64,000 nucleotides of DNA from Allokutzneria sp. A3M-2-11 16 (GTDB lineage: Bacteria; Actinomycetota; Actinomycetes; Mycobacteriales; Pseudonocardiaceae). Below are positions 33,050 through 43,595 of this stretch, piece after piece. The notes under the pieces are model-generated. The model was not told the DNA's origin and ran no database searches. It saw only the letters and a list, made by a program, of their open reading frames with translations. The position numbers and the translations under genes were made by a program. The stretch covers positions 294,269 through 358,268 of the forward strand of contig NZ_JANAVO010000002.1 in NCBI RefSeq assembly GCF_024213555.1, written 5' to 3'. How positions within the stretch are numbered: position 1 is the first letter of the stretch; the number at the start of each line of letters is the position of its first letter.

Positions 33050-34135
33050 TCAGGCGTCCGGTTCGGTCTGCTTCGAAAGCATGTCCACCAAGCCTGTGAA
33101 GCCACCTTCGGCCAGTGCCGAACGCTGCCGGGCCGCCCCGGAGCCGACGCGCCCGAGGTGGCCCAGCATCGAGTCCACGTACGCCAGGTCGCCGTACTGC
33201 TCCAGCACCGGCACGGTCCACTCCACCAGCCGCTCCACCAACGCCCACATCGGCGCGAGGCGACCGGTGTGCACGTCGTAGCCCTGCCCGGAGATCCCGT
33301 CGCGCGCCGCCCGCCACAACGCCGCGCGCAACGCGTGGTGCGAGAGCAACGGCGCCGGGCCGTCGGAGTTCACCGCTCTGGTCACCAGGGCCCGCGCCAG
33401 GACGGCGAGCAGGGTCGCCTCCTCGGCGGTCGGCGCGACGTCGCAGACCCGCAGCTCCACGGTCGGCCACTCGTCGGAGAGCCGCACGTCCCAGTAGATC
33501 ATTCCGCGGTCCAGCGCGGCACCGCTGGCCAGCAGCTCGCGCACGGACTCCTCGTACGCGGCGTGCGAGGCGGAGTACGGGGGCGGACCGGAGCTCGGCC
33601 ACTGCGACCACGACAGCGAACGCCAGCTGTGGTAGCCGGTGTCGTCCCCGTCCGAGAACGGCGAGTTCACGCTGAGCGCGAGCAGCACGGGCAGCCACGG
33701 CCGCAGGTGGTTGATCACCTGCACCCCGACCTCGGGACTCGGGACACCGACGTGGATGTGGCAGCCGCAGCACGGTGAGGACAGCGCCAGCGCGCCCGCG
33801 TGCTCGGAGATCCTGCGGTAGCGCGGGTTGGCGGTGAGCTGCGGCGGAGCGGACTCGTGCAGCGGCGCGGTACCACTGGCGATCAGCCGCAGGCCCCGGC
33901 TCCTGGCCTGGTCGGCGAGCGTGCCGCGCAGCGTCCGCAGGTTCTCCAGGACCTCCGTCGCCGTGGTGCAGACGGGGGTCGCCGACTCCACCTGGCACCG
34001 GGTCAGCTCGGTCTGCAGGTCACCCTCGGTGTCCGGGGCGGCGCGCAACAGCGCGGGCCCCTGCCAGGACAGCTGCCTCGTCTCGGCGTCGACGAGCAGG
34101 AATTCCTCTTCGACACCCACCGTCAACGGTTCCAC
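33050..34135 (-). CDS. GCS2-type carboxylate-amine ligase (YbdK family)
   Basis: Protein of 361 residues of the glutamate-cysteine ligase type 2 family: LTVGVEEEFLLVDAET, LQTELTRCQVESATP, the CCGCHIHVGVP metal/ATP region, LLALSVNSPFSDGDDTGYHS, ELRVCDVAPT. Members ligate glutamate to an amine or cysteine; in mycothiol-producing actinomycetes they do not make glutathione and their true product is often unknown. GTG 34135 is chosen because it opens the conserved domain; the frame is open 26 codons more. Divergent from pucR-like gene. Confidence 0.85.
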   Translation of the reverse strand: MEPLTVGVEEEFLLVDAETRQLSWQGPALLRAAPDTEGDLQTELTRCQVESATPVCTTATEVLENLRTLRGTLADQARSRGLRLIASGTAPLHESAPPQLTANPRYRRISEHAGALALSSPCCGCHIHVGVPSPEVGVQVINHLRPWLPVLLALSVNSPFSDGDDTGYHSWRSLSWSQWPSSGPPPYSASHAAYEESVRELLASGAALDRGMIYWDVRLSDEWPTVELRVCDVAPTAEEATLLAVLARALVTRAVNSDGPAPLLSHHALRAALWRAARDGISGQGYDVHTGRLAPMWALVERLVEWTVPVLEQYGDLAYVDSMLGHLGRVGSGAARQRSALAEGGFTGLVDMLSKQTEPDA

Positions 34136-34210
34136 GTCTCGATCGTTCCCATTGCGAGAACATCCCAATCCCGCCGCTGTGGACCTCTGCGCGGTCCGCC
34201 GCGGGCGCGT

Positions 34211-34227
34211 CACGACCTAAAGTCGTG
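34211..34227. promoter_or_regulatory. CACGAC-CTAAA-GTCGTG dyad before the PucR gene
   Basis: Perfect 6-bp inverted repeat with a 5-bp AT-rich centre, in the gap between the divergent GCS2 and PucR genes, 33 bp before the PucR start. Candidate autoregulatory site; TAAAGT within it could be a -10. Confidence 0.4.
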
Positions 34228-34259
34228 TTCGCCCGTTGCCGCCGCGAGATGGAGCCCGG

Positions 34260-35876
34260 ATGTACCCGACGGTCGAGGACGTCCTCGCCCTGCCCGAGCT
34301 CCGCCGCGGACGGCCGGTCGTCGTCGCCGGGGCGGCCGGGCTGGACCACCGGGTGCGCTGGGTGCACGTGGCCGAGGTGGCCGATATCGCCGGGCTGCTG
34401 CACGGCGGGGAGCTGGTGCTGACCACCGGGATCGCGCTGCCCGCCGACGACGCGGGGCTGACCCGCTACATCGGGGAGCTGGCCGGGGTCGGGGTCGCCG
34501 GGCTGGTGGTGGAGCTGGTCCGGCGCTGGCCCGCCGAGCTGCCGCCCGCCCTGGTCGCCGCGGCCCAGCGGCACGGGTTGCCGCTGGTCGCGCTGAACGA
34601 GGAGACCCGGTTCGTCTCCGTGACCGAGGCGGTGGTCTCGGTGATCACCAGCGCCCAGGTGCGCGAGCTGCGCGCCACCGAGCAGGTGCACGAGATCTTC
34701 ACCGCGCTCACCCTCTCCGGCGCGGGGCCCGCCGAGATCCTGCGCGAGGTGGCCCGGCTCTCCGGGCTGCCGGTCGTGCTGGAGTCGCTGGACCACCACC
34801 TGCTGGCCTACGACGTGGCGGGCGGTGATCCCGCGGAGCTGCTCGCGGTGTGGGAGAACGGGCCCATCCCGCAGACCGGCTACGACGCGGCGGCGGGCTG
34901 GTTGATCACGATGGTCGGCGCGCGCGGCGACAACTGGGGCAGGCTCCTGCTCCGCACGGCGTCGTTGTCGGAGCAGCCCTCGCACCAGCACACCGTCGTC
35001 GCGGAGCGGGCCGCGTCCGCGCTGGCGCTCAATCGCCTGCTGGCCAAGGACGACGAGAGCCTGGAGCGGCAGAGCCACCGCGCGCTGCTGATCGACCTGC
35101 TCGCTCCCGGAACCCCCGTCGCGGACGCGGCGACCCGCGCGACGGCGCTCGGGGTGCGGCTCGGCGATCGGCGGCTGGTCGGCATCTCGGTCCGGCCGCG
35201 CACCACGATCTCGGCGACCCCGGCGCCCGCGCTGGCCACCCAGGAGGTGCTGCGCGAGCTGTCCGAGGTGACCGCCTCCGCCGCGCGCCGGGCCGGAATC
35301 CCAGCTCTGGTAGGAGTTGTGGACGATACGAGCGTGCGCGCTCTGCTGACCCTGCCCACGGTCGGCGAGATCGACCCGACGCTGCACCGCTTCGCCAGCG
35401 ATCTACATAGGACGGTCGCGTCGACTCCGTGGGCCCTGCCCGTGGTGGTCGCGCTCGGCACCACCGTGATCGCGGTTCCGGAAGCCGCGCGCAGCCTCGC
35501 CGAAGCCGCTCACGTCGCGGAGGCCGCGCTGCGCTCCGGTGGCGCGCGCGTGTTCCACCGGCTCGCGGATGTGCGGTTGCGCGGCCTCATGCACCTGATG
35601 CACGCCGATCAGCGGGTGCGGGCTTTCGTGGAGCGCGAACTCTCCGCTTTGCTCGCGCACGACCGATTCCACAACACGCGGTTGGTCGACACGCTGCGCG
35701 ACTACTGCCAGCACGGCGGCAACAAGTCGGCAGCGGCCGGGGCCGCGCACCTGTCCAGAACCGCCTTCTACCAACAGCTCGCGCGGATCGAACAGATCCT
35801 GGGTATCTCCCTGGACGACGCCGAGTCCATGCTCTCGCTACACGTCGCCCTGCTCGCTCATGACGCGTCGATCTGA
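34260..35876 (+). CDS. PucR-family transcriptional regulator
   Basis: Protein of 538 residues. The N-terminal PucR domain (PTVEDVLALPELRRGRPVVV ... ELVLTTGIALP) is followed by a GGDEF-like middle region and a C-terminal PucR helix-turn-helix (LVDTLRDYCQHGGNKSAAAG, HLSRTAFYQQLARIEQILG). PucR proteins control purine, allantoin or amino-acid use. The NCS1 nucleobase permease at 38.9 kb is a plausible target though three genes away. ATG 34260 follows GGAG by five bases. The end overlaps the convergent MFS gene by 39 bp. Confidence 0.9.
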   Translation: MYPTVEDVLALPELRRGRPVVVAGAAGLDHRVRWVHVAEVADIAGLLHGGELVLTTGIALPADDAGLTRYIGELAGVGVAGLVVELVRRWPAELPPALVAAAQRHGLPLVALNEETRFVSVTEAVVSVITSAQVRELRATEQVHEIFTALTLSGAGPAEILREVARLSGLPVVLESLDHHLLAYDVAGGDPAELLAVWENGPIPQTGYDAAAGWLITMVGARGDNWGRLLLRTASLSEQPSHQHTVVAERAASALALNRLLAKDDESLERQSHRALLIDLLAPGTPVADAATRATALGVRLGDRRLVGISVRPRTTISATPAPALATQEVLRELSEVTASAARRAGIPALVGVVDDTSVRALLTLPTVGEIDPTLHRFASDLHRTVASTPWALPVVVALGTTVIAVPEAARSLAEAAHVAEAALRSGGARVFHRLADVRLRGLMHLMHADQRVRAFVERELSALLAHDRFHNTRLVDTLRDYCQHGGNKSAAAGAAHLSRTAFYQQLARIEQILGISLDDAESMLSLHVALLAHDASI

Positions 35877-37076
35877 GCTGAGAGTGCGGATCTCCCTGCT
35901 GCACAACGCTCCGAGCGTGGCGAGCACGAGCAGCACGGCTCCGCCGACCAGGGTCGCGCGCATCCCGAAGTGCTGGGCGAGCGGACCGGCGGCCATCTCC
36001 CCCACCGGGATCGCGACGAACGAACCGAGCGCGTCGTAGGAGTAGACCCTGGCGAGCTTGTCCTGCGGCACGTTCTGCTGGAGCGCGACGTCCCACGCGA
36101 CCACGAACTGCTCGATCACCATGCCCACCAGGAACATCGTCGGCACCAGGAAGAGCACTTCCGGCGCTTCGGCGAGCACCACCAGCGGGATCGCCTCGAC
36201 CAGCGTGAGCGCGACGCCGGCGAACAGCGCGCGGCGGGGCTGCCACCGCGCGGCGACGATCCCGCCGACGAGCGCGCCCGCCATCTCCGCCGCGAGCACC
36301 AGGCCCCACGCCGCCCTGCCGAACGTCGCGTCGGCGATCACCGGGCCGAGCACCACCGTCGTGCCGACGATCACCGCGTTGACCACCATGAACTGCAGCA
36401 CCACCGCCCACACCCAGGTGCGCGAGGTGAACTCCCGCCATCCTTCGCGCAGCTCGGCGAGCGGGCGTTGACGCTCCTCTGCCGGAACAGACACAGCCGA
36501 TACAGCGACGAGGCGCATCCTGCCGAACAGCACCGAGGCCGCGAGGAACGTGACCGCGTTGAAGGCGATGCCCCAGCCGGGGCCGACCGCCGCGACGAGC
36601 AGCCCGCCCGCCGAGGTGCCGACGATCGTCGCGGTGGTGACGCCCATCCTGGCGAGCGCGTTCGCCGGGCGCAGCAGCTCGACCGGAACCGTCTGCGGCA
36701 CGAAGGAAGCGGTGGCGGGCATCGATGCCGCCGCCGCTGCTCCGTTGAGCACGCTCAGCCCGGCCAGCAGCGGAACGGACGCGAACCCGCCGAGCACGCT
36801 CGCCGCGACGAGACCCTGCGTCAGCCCGGCGAGCGTCGTGGAACCCTGGAGCACCAACGCCCTCGGCAGCCGATCGGCGAGCACGCCGCCGAAGAGCAGC
36901 AGCACCACGTTGGCGAGGGACCGCGCGGCGACCACGATGCCGAGGTCGATCACGGACCCGGTCAGGTCGAGCACGGCGAAGGCCAGCGCGATCGGCGCGA
37001 CGGCGTTGCCGAGGTGGACGACCGTCCTTCCCGTCATCAGGAAGCGGAAGGGCTTGTGCCGCAACGGCTCCCACAT
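35838..37076 (-). CDS. MFS transporter, EntS-like
   Basis: Membrane transporter of 412 residues with 12 predicted helices: MWEPLRHKPFRFLMTGRTVV opens helix 1, VLADRLPRALVLQ is the loop 2-3 motif, and LARVYSYDALGSFVAIPVGE lies in the second half. It resembles the MFS_3 group of siderophore and drug exporters. The ATG overlaps the stop of the ArsR-like gene (TGATG), so the two are translationally coupled and the regulator very likely represses this pump. The substrate is unknown. Confidence 0.88.
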   Translation of the reverse strand: MWEPLRHKPFRFLMTGRTVVHLGNAVAPIALAFAVLDLTGSVIDLGIVVAARSLANVVLLLFGGVLADRLPRALVLQGSTTLAGLTQGLVAASVLGGFASVPLLAGLSVLNGAAAAASMPATASFVPQTVPVELLRPANALARMGVTTATIVGTSAGGLLVAAVGPGWGIAFNAVTFLAASVLFGRMRLVAVSAVSVPAEERQRPLAELREGWREFTSRTWVWAVVLQFMVVNAVIVGTTVVLGPVIADATFGRAAWGLVLAAEMAGALVGGIVAARWQPRRALFAGVALTLVEAIPLVVLAEAPEVLFLVPTMFLVGMVIEQFVVAWDVALQQNVPQDKLARVYSYDALGSFVAIPVGEMAAGPLAQHFGMRATLVGGAVLLVLATLGALCSREIRTLSSDRRVMSEQGDV

Positions 37077-37588
37077 CAGTCGTCGTCCATCTGGAACAGC
37101 GCGATGGTGGCGTTGACGTGCACGGTGCCTTCGGTGCGCGGCGGGCGGGCGGCCTCGTGCAGCTGCCCGGCCAGGTCGATCACGGCTTGGCGGACCCGGT
37201 GCCACACCTCGGGATCGACCCACAGCTCGGCGTCCGTGGTCGCCCCGGGGACCCCGAGCGCGCGGCTGCCCGCGCGGCGGCGCAGCTCGGCGCCCATGGT
37301 CGCGGCGAGCAGCACGTGGTCCTCCCGCCCGCGCGCCTTCACCCTGCCGCCGCTGTCGTGGTTGTGCCGGAACCGCTTGGCCCGGCCGCCGCGGATCTCG
37401 ACCTCCTCGGCGACCTCCAGCAGGCCCGCGTCGTGCAGCCTGCGCATGTGGTAGCTGACGTTGGCCTGGCTCTCGCCGAGTTCCCGCGCCGCCTCGGCCG
37501 CGCTCATCGCCGCCCCGGTGACCAGGGACAGGATGCGCAGGCGCAGCGGGTGGGCGAGCACCCGCAGGCCCTCCAGCTCGGTTTCCAT
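37076..37588 (-). CDS. ArsR-like winged-helix regulator of the MFS gene
   Basis: Protein of 170 residues with a winged helix-turn-helix (LRVLAHPLRLRILSLVTGAA, EAARELGESQANVSYHMRRL, AGLLEVAEE), a charged hinge (IRGGRAKRFRHNHD) and a C-terminal helical part. No metal-binding cysteines are visible. ATG 37588 is chosen because a promoter ends six bases upstream, implying a leaderless transcript; the frame is open 29 codons further. It leads the operon with the MFS transporter. Confidence 0.87.
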   Translation of the reverse strand: METELEGLRVLAHPLRLRILSLVTGAAMSAAEAARELGESQANVSYHMRRLHDAGLLEVAEEVEIRGGRAKRFRHNHDSGGRVKARGREDHVLLAATMGAELRRRAGSRALGVPGATTDAELWVDPEVWHRVRQAVIDLAGQLHEAARPPRTEGTVHVNATIALFQMDDD

Positions 37589-37594
37589 GCCCCG

Positions 37595-37623
37595 AGTCTG
37601 GCGCGCCGGGAGCCAACCGTCAA
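37595..37623 (-). promoter_or_regulatory. Sigma-70-type promoter of the ArsR-MFS operon
   Basis: On the minus strand, TTGACG (37618-37623) and CAGACT (37595-37600) are separated by exactly 17 bp. Six bases separate the -10 from the ATG at 37588, so the message should be leaderless or nearly so. Confidence 0.55.
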
Positions 37624-37678
37624 ACGGTTCTTTGCCGGTTGACTCTCGGTGATCCAGCTCACTAGCATCGGTCACACT

Positions 37679-37692
37679 GTTAGGAAACTAAC
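37679..37692. promoter_or_regulatory. GTTAG-GAAA-CTAAC inverted repeat upstream of GH5
   Basis: A perfect 5-bp dyad in an unusually AT-rich stretch about 115 bp before the cellulase start, followed by further TTAAC/TTAGC elements. Its place suggests a binding site for a regulator of extracellular hydrolases. Confidence 0.4.
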
Positions 37693-37804
37693 TTAACTAT
37701 TTAGCTCCCCGTATTTAGCTTCCCAGTGCAACCGCCGCCGCACGCCATCCGGAAGTCCCCTCGGTGATCCCTGCACCGAACTTCCGTTTCCGTGAGGAGA
37801 AGTG

Positions 37805-38827
37805 ATGGGTCGGCACACGCTTCGCACGCTCGTCTCCGCATCCGCTGTCCTGGCCAGCACCCTGCTAGTACCAAGCGCCACAGCGGCCTCAGCGCTCCCG
37901 GCAGGCTCTCTGGCCGCGGTTAACGGCCAACTCCGGGTCTGTGGAACGAAACTCTGCAACTCCAGCGGCCAGCAGGTCCAACTGCGCGGGATGAGCACGC
38001 ACGGCATCCAGTGGTTCAGCCAGTGCGTCAAGCCCGCGTCGCTGGACGCGCTCGCCAACGACTGGGGCTCGGACGTCCTGCGGATCTCGATGTACATCCA
38101 GGATGGCGGCTACGAGACCAACCCGCGCAAGTTCACCGACATGGTGCACAACTACATCGAGGAGGCCACCAAGCGCGGGATGTACGCGCTGGTCGACTGG
38201 CACATGCTGACGCCGGGCGACCCGAACCACAACCTGTCCCGCGCCAAGACGTTCTTCACCGAGATCGCCGAGCGGCACAAGGACAAGACGAACATCCTCT
38301 ACGAGATCGCCAACGAGCCCAACGGGAACAGCGTCACCTGGTCCCGCATCAAGAGCTACGCGGAGCAGCTGATCCCGGTGATCCGCGCCAAGGACAGCGA
38401 CGCGGTCGTCCTGGTCGGCACCCCCGCGTGGTCCTCGTTCGGCGTCTCCTACGGCAAGAACGAGTCCGAGGTCGCGAACAACCCGCTGACGCTCGGGAAC
38501 CTCATGTACACCTTCCACTTCTACGCGGCGTCCCACGACGACACCTACCTCAACACGCTGTCCAGGGCGGCCGACAAGCTGCCGGTGTTCGTGACGGAGT
38601 TCGGCACCCAGAACTCCGCGGGCGAGGGCGCGAACGACTTCGGCCGTTCGCAGCGCTACCTCGACCTGATGGCGCAGAAGAAGGTCAGCTGGATCAACTG
38701 GAACTTCTCCGACGACCACCGCTCCGGGGCGGTGTTCAAGCAGGGCACCTGCGCGGGCAACTCGTTCGCGGGCACCGGGGTCCTGAAGGAGGCGGGCCGC
38801 TGGATCCGCGACCGCGTCCGCGGCTGA
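37805..38827 (+). CDS. Secreted GH5 endoglucanase
   Basis: Secreted glycoside hydrolase of 340 residues. A signal peptide (LRTLVSASAVLASTLLVPSA, then TAA) is followed by a single GH5 barrel: QLRGMSTHGIQWF, LRISMYIQDGGY, the acid/base ILYEIANEPNG (Glu of NEP) and the nucleophile PVFVTEFGTQ (Glu), with ISWINWNFSD lining the cleft. It should cut beta-1,4-glucan. No cellulose-binding module is attached. ATG 37805 follows GAGGAGAA. No CebR-like site was seen in its upstream region. Confidence 0.93.
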   Translation: MGRHTLRTLVSASAVLASTLLVPSATAASALPAGSLAAVNGQLRVCGTKLCNSSGQQVQLRGMSTHGIQWFSQCVKPASLDALANDWGSDVLRISMYIQDGGYETNPRKFTDMVHNYIEEATKRGMYALVDWHMLTPGDPNHNLSRAKTFFTEIAERHKDKTNILYEIANEPNGNSVTWSRIKSYAEQLIPVIRAKDSDAVVLVGTPAWSSFGVSYGKNESEVANNPLTLGNLMYTFHFYAASHDDTYLNTLSRAADKLPVFVTEFGTQNSAGEGANDFGRSQRYLDLMAQKKVSWINWNFSDDHRSGAVFKQGTCAGNSFAGTGVLKEAGRWIRDRVRG

Positions 38828-38982
38828 TCGGCGGCACCTCGCTGCCCGAGTGGGCACCGTCGGCGGGGCGCGAGTGGACAGAGTGTGTGGTCAACTTGGC
38901 AAAGCTGTGACACTCTGCCTCTCCCGCACTCGGCCCTCGCCCCCGACGATGTGTGCCCACCAGCAGAAACGAGGAGCGATCC

Positions 38983-40527
<1,545 letters not shown>

Positions 40528-40863
40528 GCCGCTGGCCGCGGTGGATGTGCCTGCGGCGCAGCAACATCGCCGCGCCGATCAGCACGGTGCCGAACAGCAG
40601 CAGGGAGAACGACATCGCCAGGACGGCGGTGACGATGGCGAGCGCGGCGAGCGCGAGCACCGTCACCGCCCACCAGCACGTGTCACCCGCCGGACGTCGG
40701 GGGCGGCCCTCGCCTAGCGCTCGCGCGAAGCGCGGGTCCTCCTGGGCGAGTTGGCGTTCGATTTCCCGGAAGCGGGCCTGGTCGTCCTGGCTCAGCATGG
40801 CGTCTCCCGTGGCTGCGCGAGGCTTGGGGTTCCCCGGGTGCCCGAAGGCGCGACGGGTCAAAC

Positions 40864-41367
40864 TCAGCGGGCCTTCCAGAACCAGTCCGAGGATCGGGCG
40901 AGGCGGAACGCTTCCTTGCGCTGCGCGGGATCGAGCCGGTCGAGGTAGAGCAGCCCGTCGAGGTGGTCGGTCTCGTGCTGCAGGCACCGGGCCAGCTCGC
41001 CGCGACCGCTCACCACGACCGGCTCGTTGTTCACGTCCACGCCGCGCACGGTGGCGGACTTCGCCCTGCGGGTGGGGAAGTTCATCCCCGGCACGGACAG
41101 GCAGCCCTCCACGCCGTCCTGGATCTTCTCCGAGAGCTCGACCAGCTCCGGGTTGATCACGTAGCCGTGCTGCCCGTCGACGAGGTAGCTGAAGGCGCGC
41201 TGGCCCACGCCGATCTGCGGTGCGGCGAGCCCGGCGCGGCCCGGCAGGGTGACCGACTCCATCAGATCGTCCACAAGGGACTTCAGCTTGGCGTCGAACA
41301 CCGTCACCGGCTCCGAAGGTGACTTCAGCACCGGGTCACCGAAGTAGCGCAGCGGCCGGATCGCCAT
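40864..41367 (-). CDS. def: Peptide deformylase
   Basis: Protein of 167 residues with the three deformylase motifs: GLAAPQIGV (motif 1), EGCLSVPG (motif 2, metal ligand Cys89) and HETDHLDG (motif 3, ligands His131 and His135, catalytic Glu132). It removes the formyl group from nascent proteins. The spacing and C-terminus fit the actinobacterial second-copy type, not linked to fmt; a housekeeping copy may lie elsewhere. Monocistronic, downstream of ohr in the same direction. Confidence 0.95.
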   Translation of the reverse strand: MAIRPLRYFGDPVLKSPSEPVTVFDAKLKSLVDDLMESVTLPGRAGLAAPQIGVGQRAFSYLVDGQHGYVINPELVELSEKIQDGVEGCLSVPGMNFPTRRAKSATVRGVDVNNEPVVVSGRGELARCLQHETDHLDGLLYLDRLDPAQRKEAFRLARSSDWFWKAR

Positions 41368-41404
41368 CTTTTCCCTCCCCGTAAGCGTTTCCGGGGAGCT
41401 TAGC

Positions 41405-41830
41405 TCAGGCGATCGTGTGGCTGACCGGGATGTTGCCCCTGGTGGCGTTGGAGTACGGGCACACCTGGTCGGCGGCCTCGACGAGCCGCTCGGCGACCGC
41501 GCGGTCCAGGCCCGGCAGCGAGACGACGAGGTGCACGTTGAGGCCGTAGCCCACGCCCTCGGTCAGCGGCCCGATGCCGACCTCGGCGGCCACGGTCGAG
41601 GCGCTGACGTCCTGCTTCTCCTTGCGCGCGACCAACTTCAGCGCACTGTGGAAGCACGCCGCGAACCCGGCAGCGAACAGCTGCTCCGGATTGGTGCCGT
41701 TACCCGAACCGCCGAGCTCGGCGGGCGGGGCGAGCGCCACGTCCAGCCGCCCGTCGCCGCTGACCGACTTGCCGTCACGCCCGCCGTCCACGGTGGCACG
41801 CGCGGTGTACAAGACCTTGCTGATACTCAT
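41405..41830 (-). CDS. ohr: Organic hydroperoxide resistance protein (Ohr/OsmC family)
   Basis: Protein of 141 residues with the Ohr signature: redox cysteines Cys59 (GFAACFHSAL) and Cys124 (VCPYSNATRGN), the conserved GTNPEQLFAAGF, and the N-terminal LYTARATVDGGRDG. It reduces organic hydroperoxides with a thiol or lipoyl reductant in the cytoplasm. No OhrR gene is adjacent. It lies between peptide deformylase and the quinone reductase on the same strand. Confidence 0.94.
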   Translation of the reverse strand: MSISKVLYTARATVDGGRDGKSVSGDGRLDVALAPPAELGGSGNGTNPEQLFAAGFAACFHSALKLVARKEKQDVSASTVAAEVGIGPLTEGVGYGLNVHLVVSLPGLDRAVAERLVEAADQVCPYSNATRGNIPVSHTIA

Positions 41831-41866
41831 GGGAATTCCTCCTGGATGTCGTGCGCCACGGTGGTC

Positions 41867-42820
41867 CTAGCGAGCGGGGTCGAGGACGAGCTTGCCGACG
41901 GTGCGGCGGGAACGGATGTCGTTGTGCGCCTTGGCGACCTCGGACAGCGGGTAGTCACCGCCGACGATCGCGGTGAGCTGCCCCTTCTCGGCGAGGGCGA
42001 ACAGCTCGGCCAGCGGCTCGGCGATCATGCCCGGCGTGCCGAAGCAGTCGGCCAGCCAGAAACCAACGACGGACTTCGAGCCCCGCATGAGCGCGGCCGG
42101 GATGACCGGCGTGGCCGCCTCTCGCGAGGCCGACCCGTAGGTGACCAGCCTGCCGAAGCGACCGAGCGCGGCAAGGGAAGCGTCGAAGGTGGGACCGCCG
42201 ACCATCTCCAGCACGATGTCCACGCGCTTGCCGCCGTTGGCCTCGACGAGGCGTTCCTTCAGCCCTTCGGGAGCGCCGTCCACCGCGACGTCCGCGCCGA
42301 GTTCGAGTGCCTTGGCGCGCTTGTCCTCCGTGGACGCGGTGGCGATGACGCGGCCCGCACCCCACTGCTTGGCCAGCTGCACCGCGAGGGAGCCGACGCC
42401 CCCGGCCGCGGCGTGCACGACGACGGTCTCACCCTCGGTCATCCGCGCGGAGGTCCGCAGCAGGTGCCACGCGGTAGTGCCCTGGAGGACCAGCGCCAGC
42501 GCGGCGCCGTCGCTGACGCCATCCGGCACGTCGAAGGCGGTCTGCTCGGCCGCGACGGCCCGCTCCGCGTAGCCGCCGCCGTTGAGCAGCGCGACGACGC
42601 GCCGCCCGTCCGCGGTGCGGCCGACCACCTCACCGCCCGGGACCAGCGGCAACGACGCCGGGGCCAGGTAGGAGTTCTCGACCTGGTGGGTGTCGGCGTA
42701 GTTGACGCCCGCCCGGTCCACCGCGATCAGCACCTGTCCCGGCCCGGCGACGGGCTCCGGCAGGTCGGTCAGGGTCAGCACCTCGGGACCGCCGAACTCG
42801 GTGATCTGCACTGCACGCAT
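41867..42820 (-). CDS. NADPH:quinone reductase-like oxidoreductase
   Basis: Zinc-free medium-chain reductase of 317 residues: MRAVQITEFGGPEVL, GVNYADTHQVENSY, the NADPH loop HAAAGGVGSLAVQLAK, and the C-terminal VGKLVLDPAR. Zinc ligands of alcohol dehydrogenases are absent, as in quinone reductases of the QOR group. It likely reduces quinones or enones during electrophile stress. It is divergent from the TetR gene across twin operators, so it is very probably induced when TetR leaves them. Confidence 0.92.
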   Translation of the reverse strand: MRAVQITEFGGPEVLTLTDLPEPVAGPGQVLIAVDRAGVNYADTHQVENSYLAPASLPLVPGGEVVGRTADGRRVVALLNGGGYAERAVAAEQTAFDVPDGVSDGAALALVLQGTTAWHLLRTSARMTEGETVVVHAAAGGVGSLAVQLAKQWGAGRVIATASTEDKRAKALELGADVAVDGAPEGLKERLVEANGGKRVDIVLEMVGGPTFDASLAALGRFGRLVTYGSASREAATPVIPAALMRGSKSVVGFWLADCFGTPGMIAEPLAELFALAEKGQLTAIVGGDYPLSEVAKAHNDIRSRRTVGKLVLDPAR

Positions 42821-42840
42821 CTGAGTTGCCCCTCATTGTT

Positions 42841-42867
42841 CTGTACGGCGTACAGTACACCGTACAG
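42841..42867. promoter_or_regulatory. Two overlapping TetR operators
   Basis: CTGTAC-GGC-GTACAG (42841-42855) is a perfect 15-bp dyad; CAGTAC-ACC-GTACAG (42853-42867) is a second with one mismatched pair, offset 12 bp. Both sit in the 71-bp gap between the divergent quinone reductase and TetR genes, placing both promoters under TetR control. Confidence 0.75.
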
Positions 42868-42891
42868 TAGCGGCACCGACCGGGAGAAGTG

Positions 42892-43551
42892 ATGTCCGAC
42901 AAGCGCACCAGGGCCCCGCGCAACACCCTCAACCCGGAGCTGATCGTCACCACGGCACTGCGGCTGATGGCGGCCGACGGCGTCGAGGCGTTCAGCCTGC
43001 GCGCGCTCGCCAAGGAGCTGGGCGTCGGCCCCATGGCGCTCTACACGTACTTCCGCGGCAAGGACGAGCTGTTCGACGCCGTCCGCGACCACCTGCTCGG
43101 CACACGACGGCTCGCCACGGCGAAAGGCCCGTGGCAGCAACAGATCCGCTCCGTCGCGACGGGCCTGCGGGAGCTGCTGCTGGAGTACCCGTGCCTACTG
43201 CGCATTCTGGCCAGCCGACCGTTGAAGGGGCCAGAAACCGCCGCGGTGACGGAAACGCTCGTGCGCGCGCTGCGGGAAGCGGGCTTCAGCAAGGAGAACG
43301 CCGCGCGGGCGTACACGATGCTGTTCACCTTCGTGCTCGGCGCCGCGCTCTGGGAGTCGCAGATGAACGCGGAGAAGCAGGACCCGGAAGGACGGCGGCG
43401 GCTGCGCGCCACGATGGCCTCACTGTCCGAAGTGGACTATCCGACCGTGGTGGACCTGGCGGGCGAGCTGGCCGCGACCAGCGGCGGCGACGCCCAGTTC
43501 GAGTTCGGCCTCCGCGCCCTCGTCGCCGGACTGGAGCCCCTGCTCGACTAG
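42892..43551 (+). CDS. TetR-family regulator
   Basis: Protein of 219 residues. The N-terminal TetR helix-turn-helix reads LIVTTALRLMAADGVEAFSL, RALAKELGVGPMALYTYFRG, KDELFDAV; the rest is the all-helical ligand and dimer domain. The C-terminal type resembles TetR_C regulators of efflux or detoxification genes. ATG 42892 follows GGGAGAA; a GTG sits one codon before. It should repress itself and the divergent quinone reductase. Confidence 0.9.
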   Translation: MSDKRTRAPRNTLNPELIVTTALRLMAADGVEAFSLRALAKELGVGPMALYTYFRGKDELFDAVRDHLLGTRRLATAKGPWQQQIRSVATGLRELLLEYPCLLRILASRPLKGPETAAVTETLVRALREAGFSKENAARAYTMLFTFVLGAALWESQMNAEKQDPEGRRRLRATMASLSEVDYPTVVDLAGELAATSGGDAQFEFGLRALVAGLEPLLD

Positions 43552-43560
43552 TGGGCAAAC

Positions 43561-43589
43561 TTGACGAGTCGTTGGGTTTTTGCAACAGT
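43561..43589 (+). promoter_or_regulatory. Promoter of the XRE-membrane pair
   Basis: TTGACG (43561-43566) and AACAGT (43584-43589) are spaced 17 bp; the ATG at 43596 follows six bases later, so the message is probably leaderless. Confidence 0.45.
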
Positions 43590-43595
43590 TCGTTC

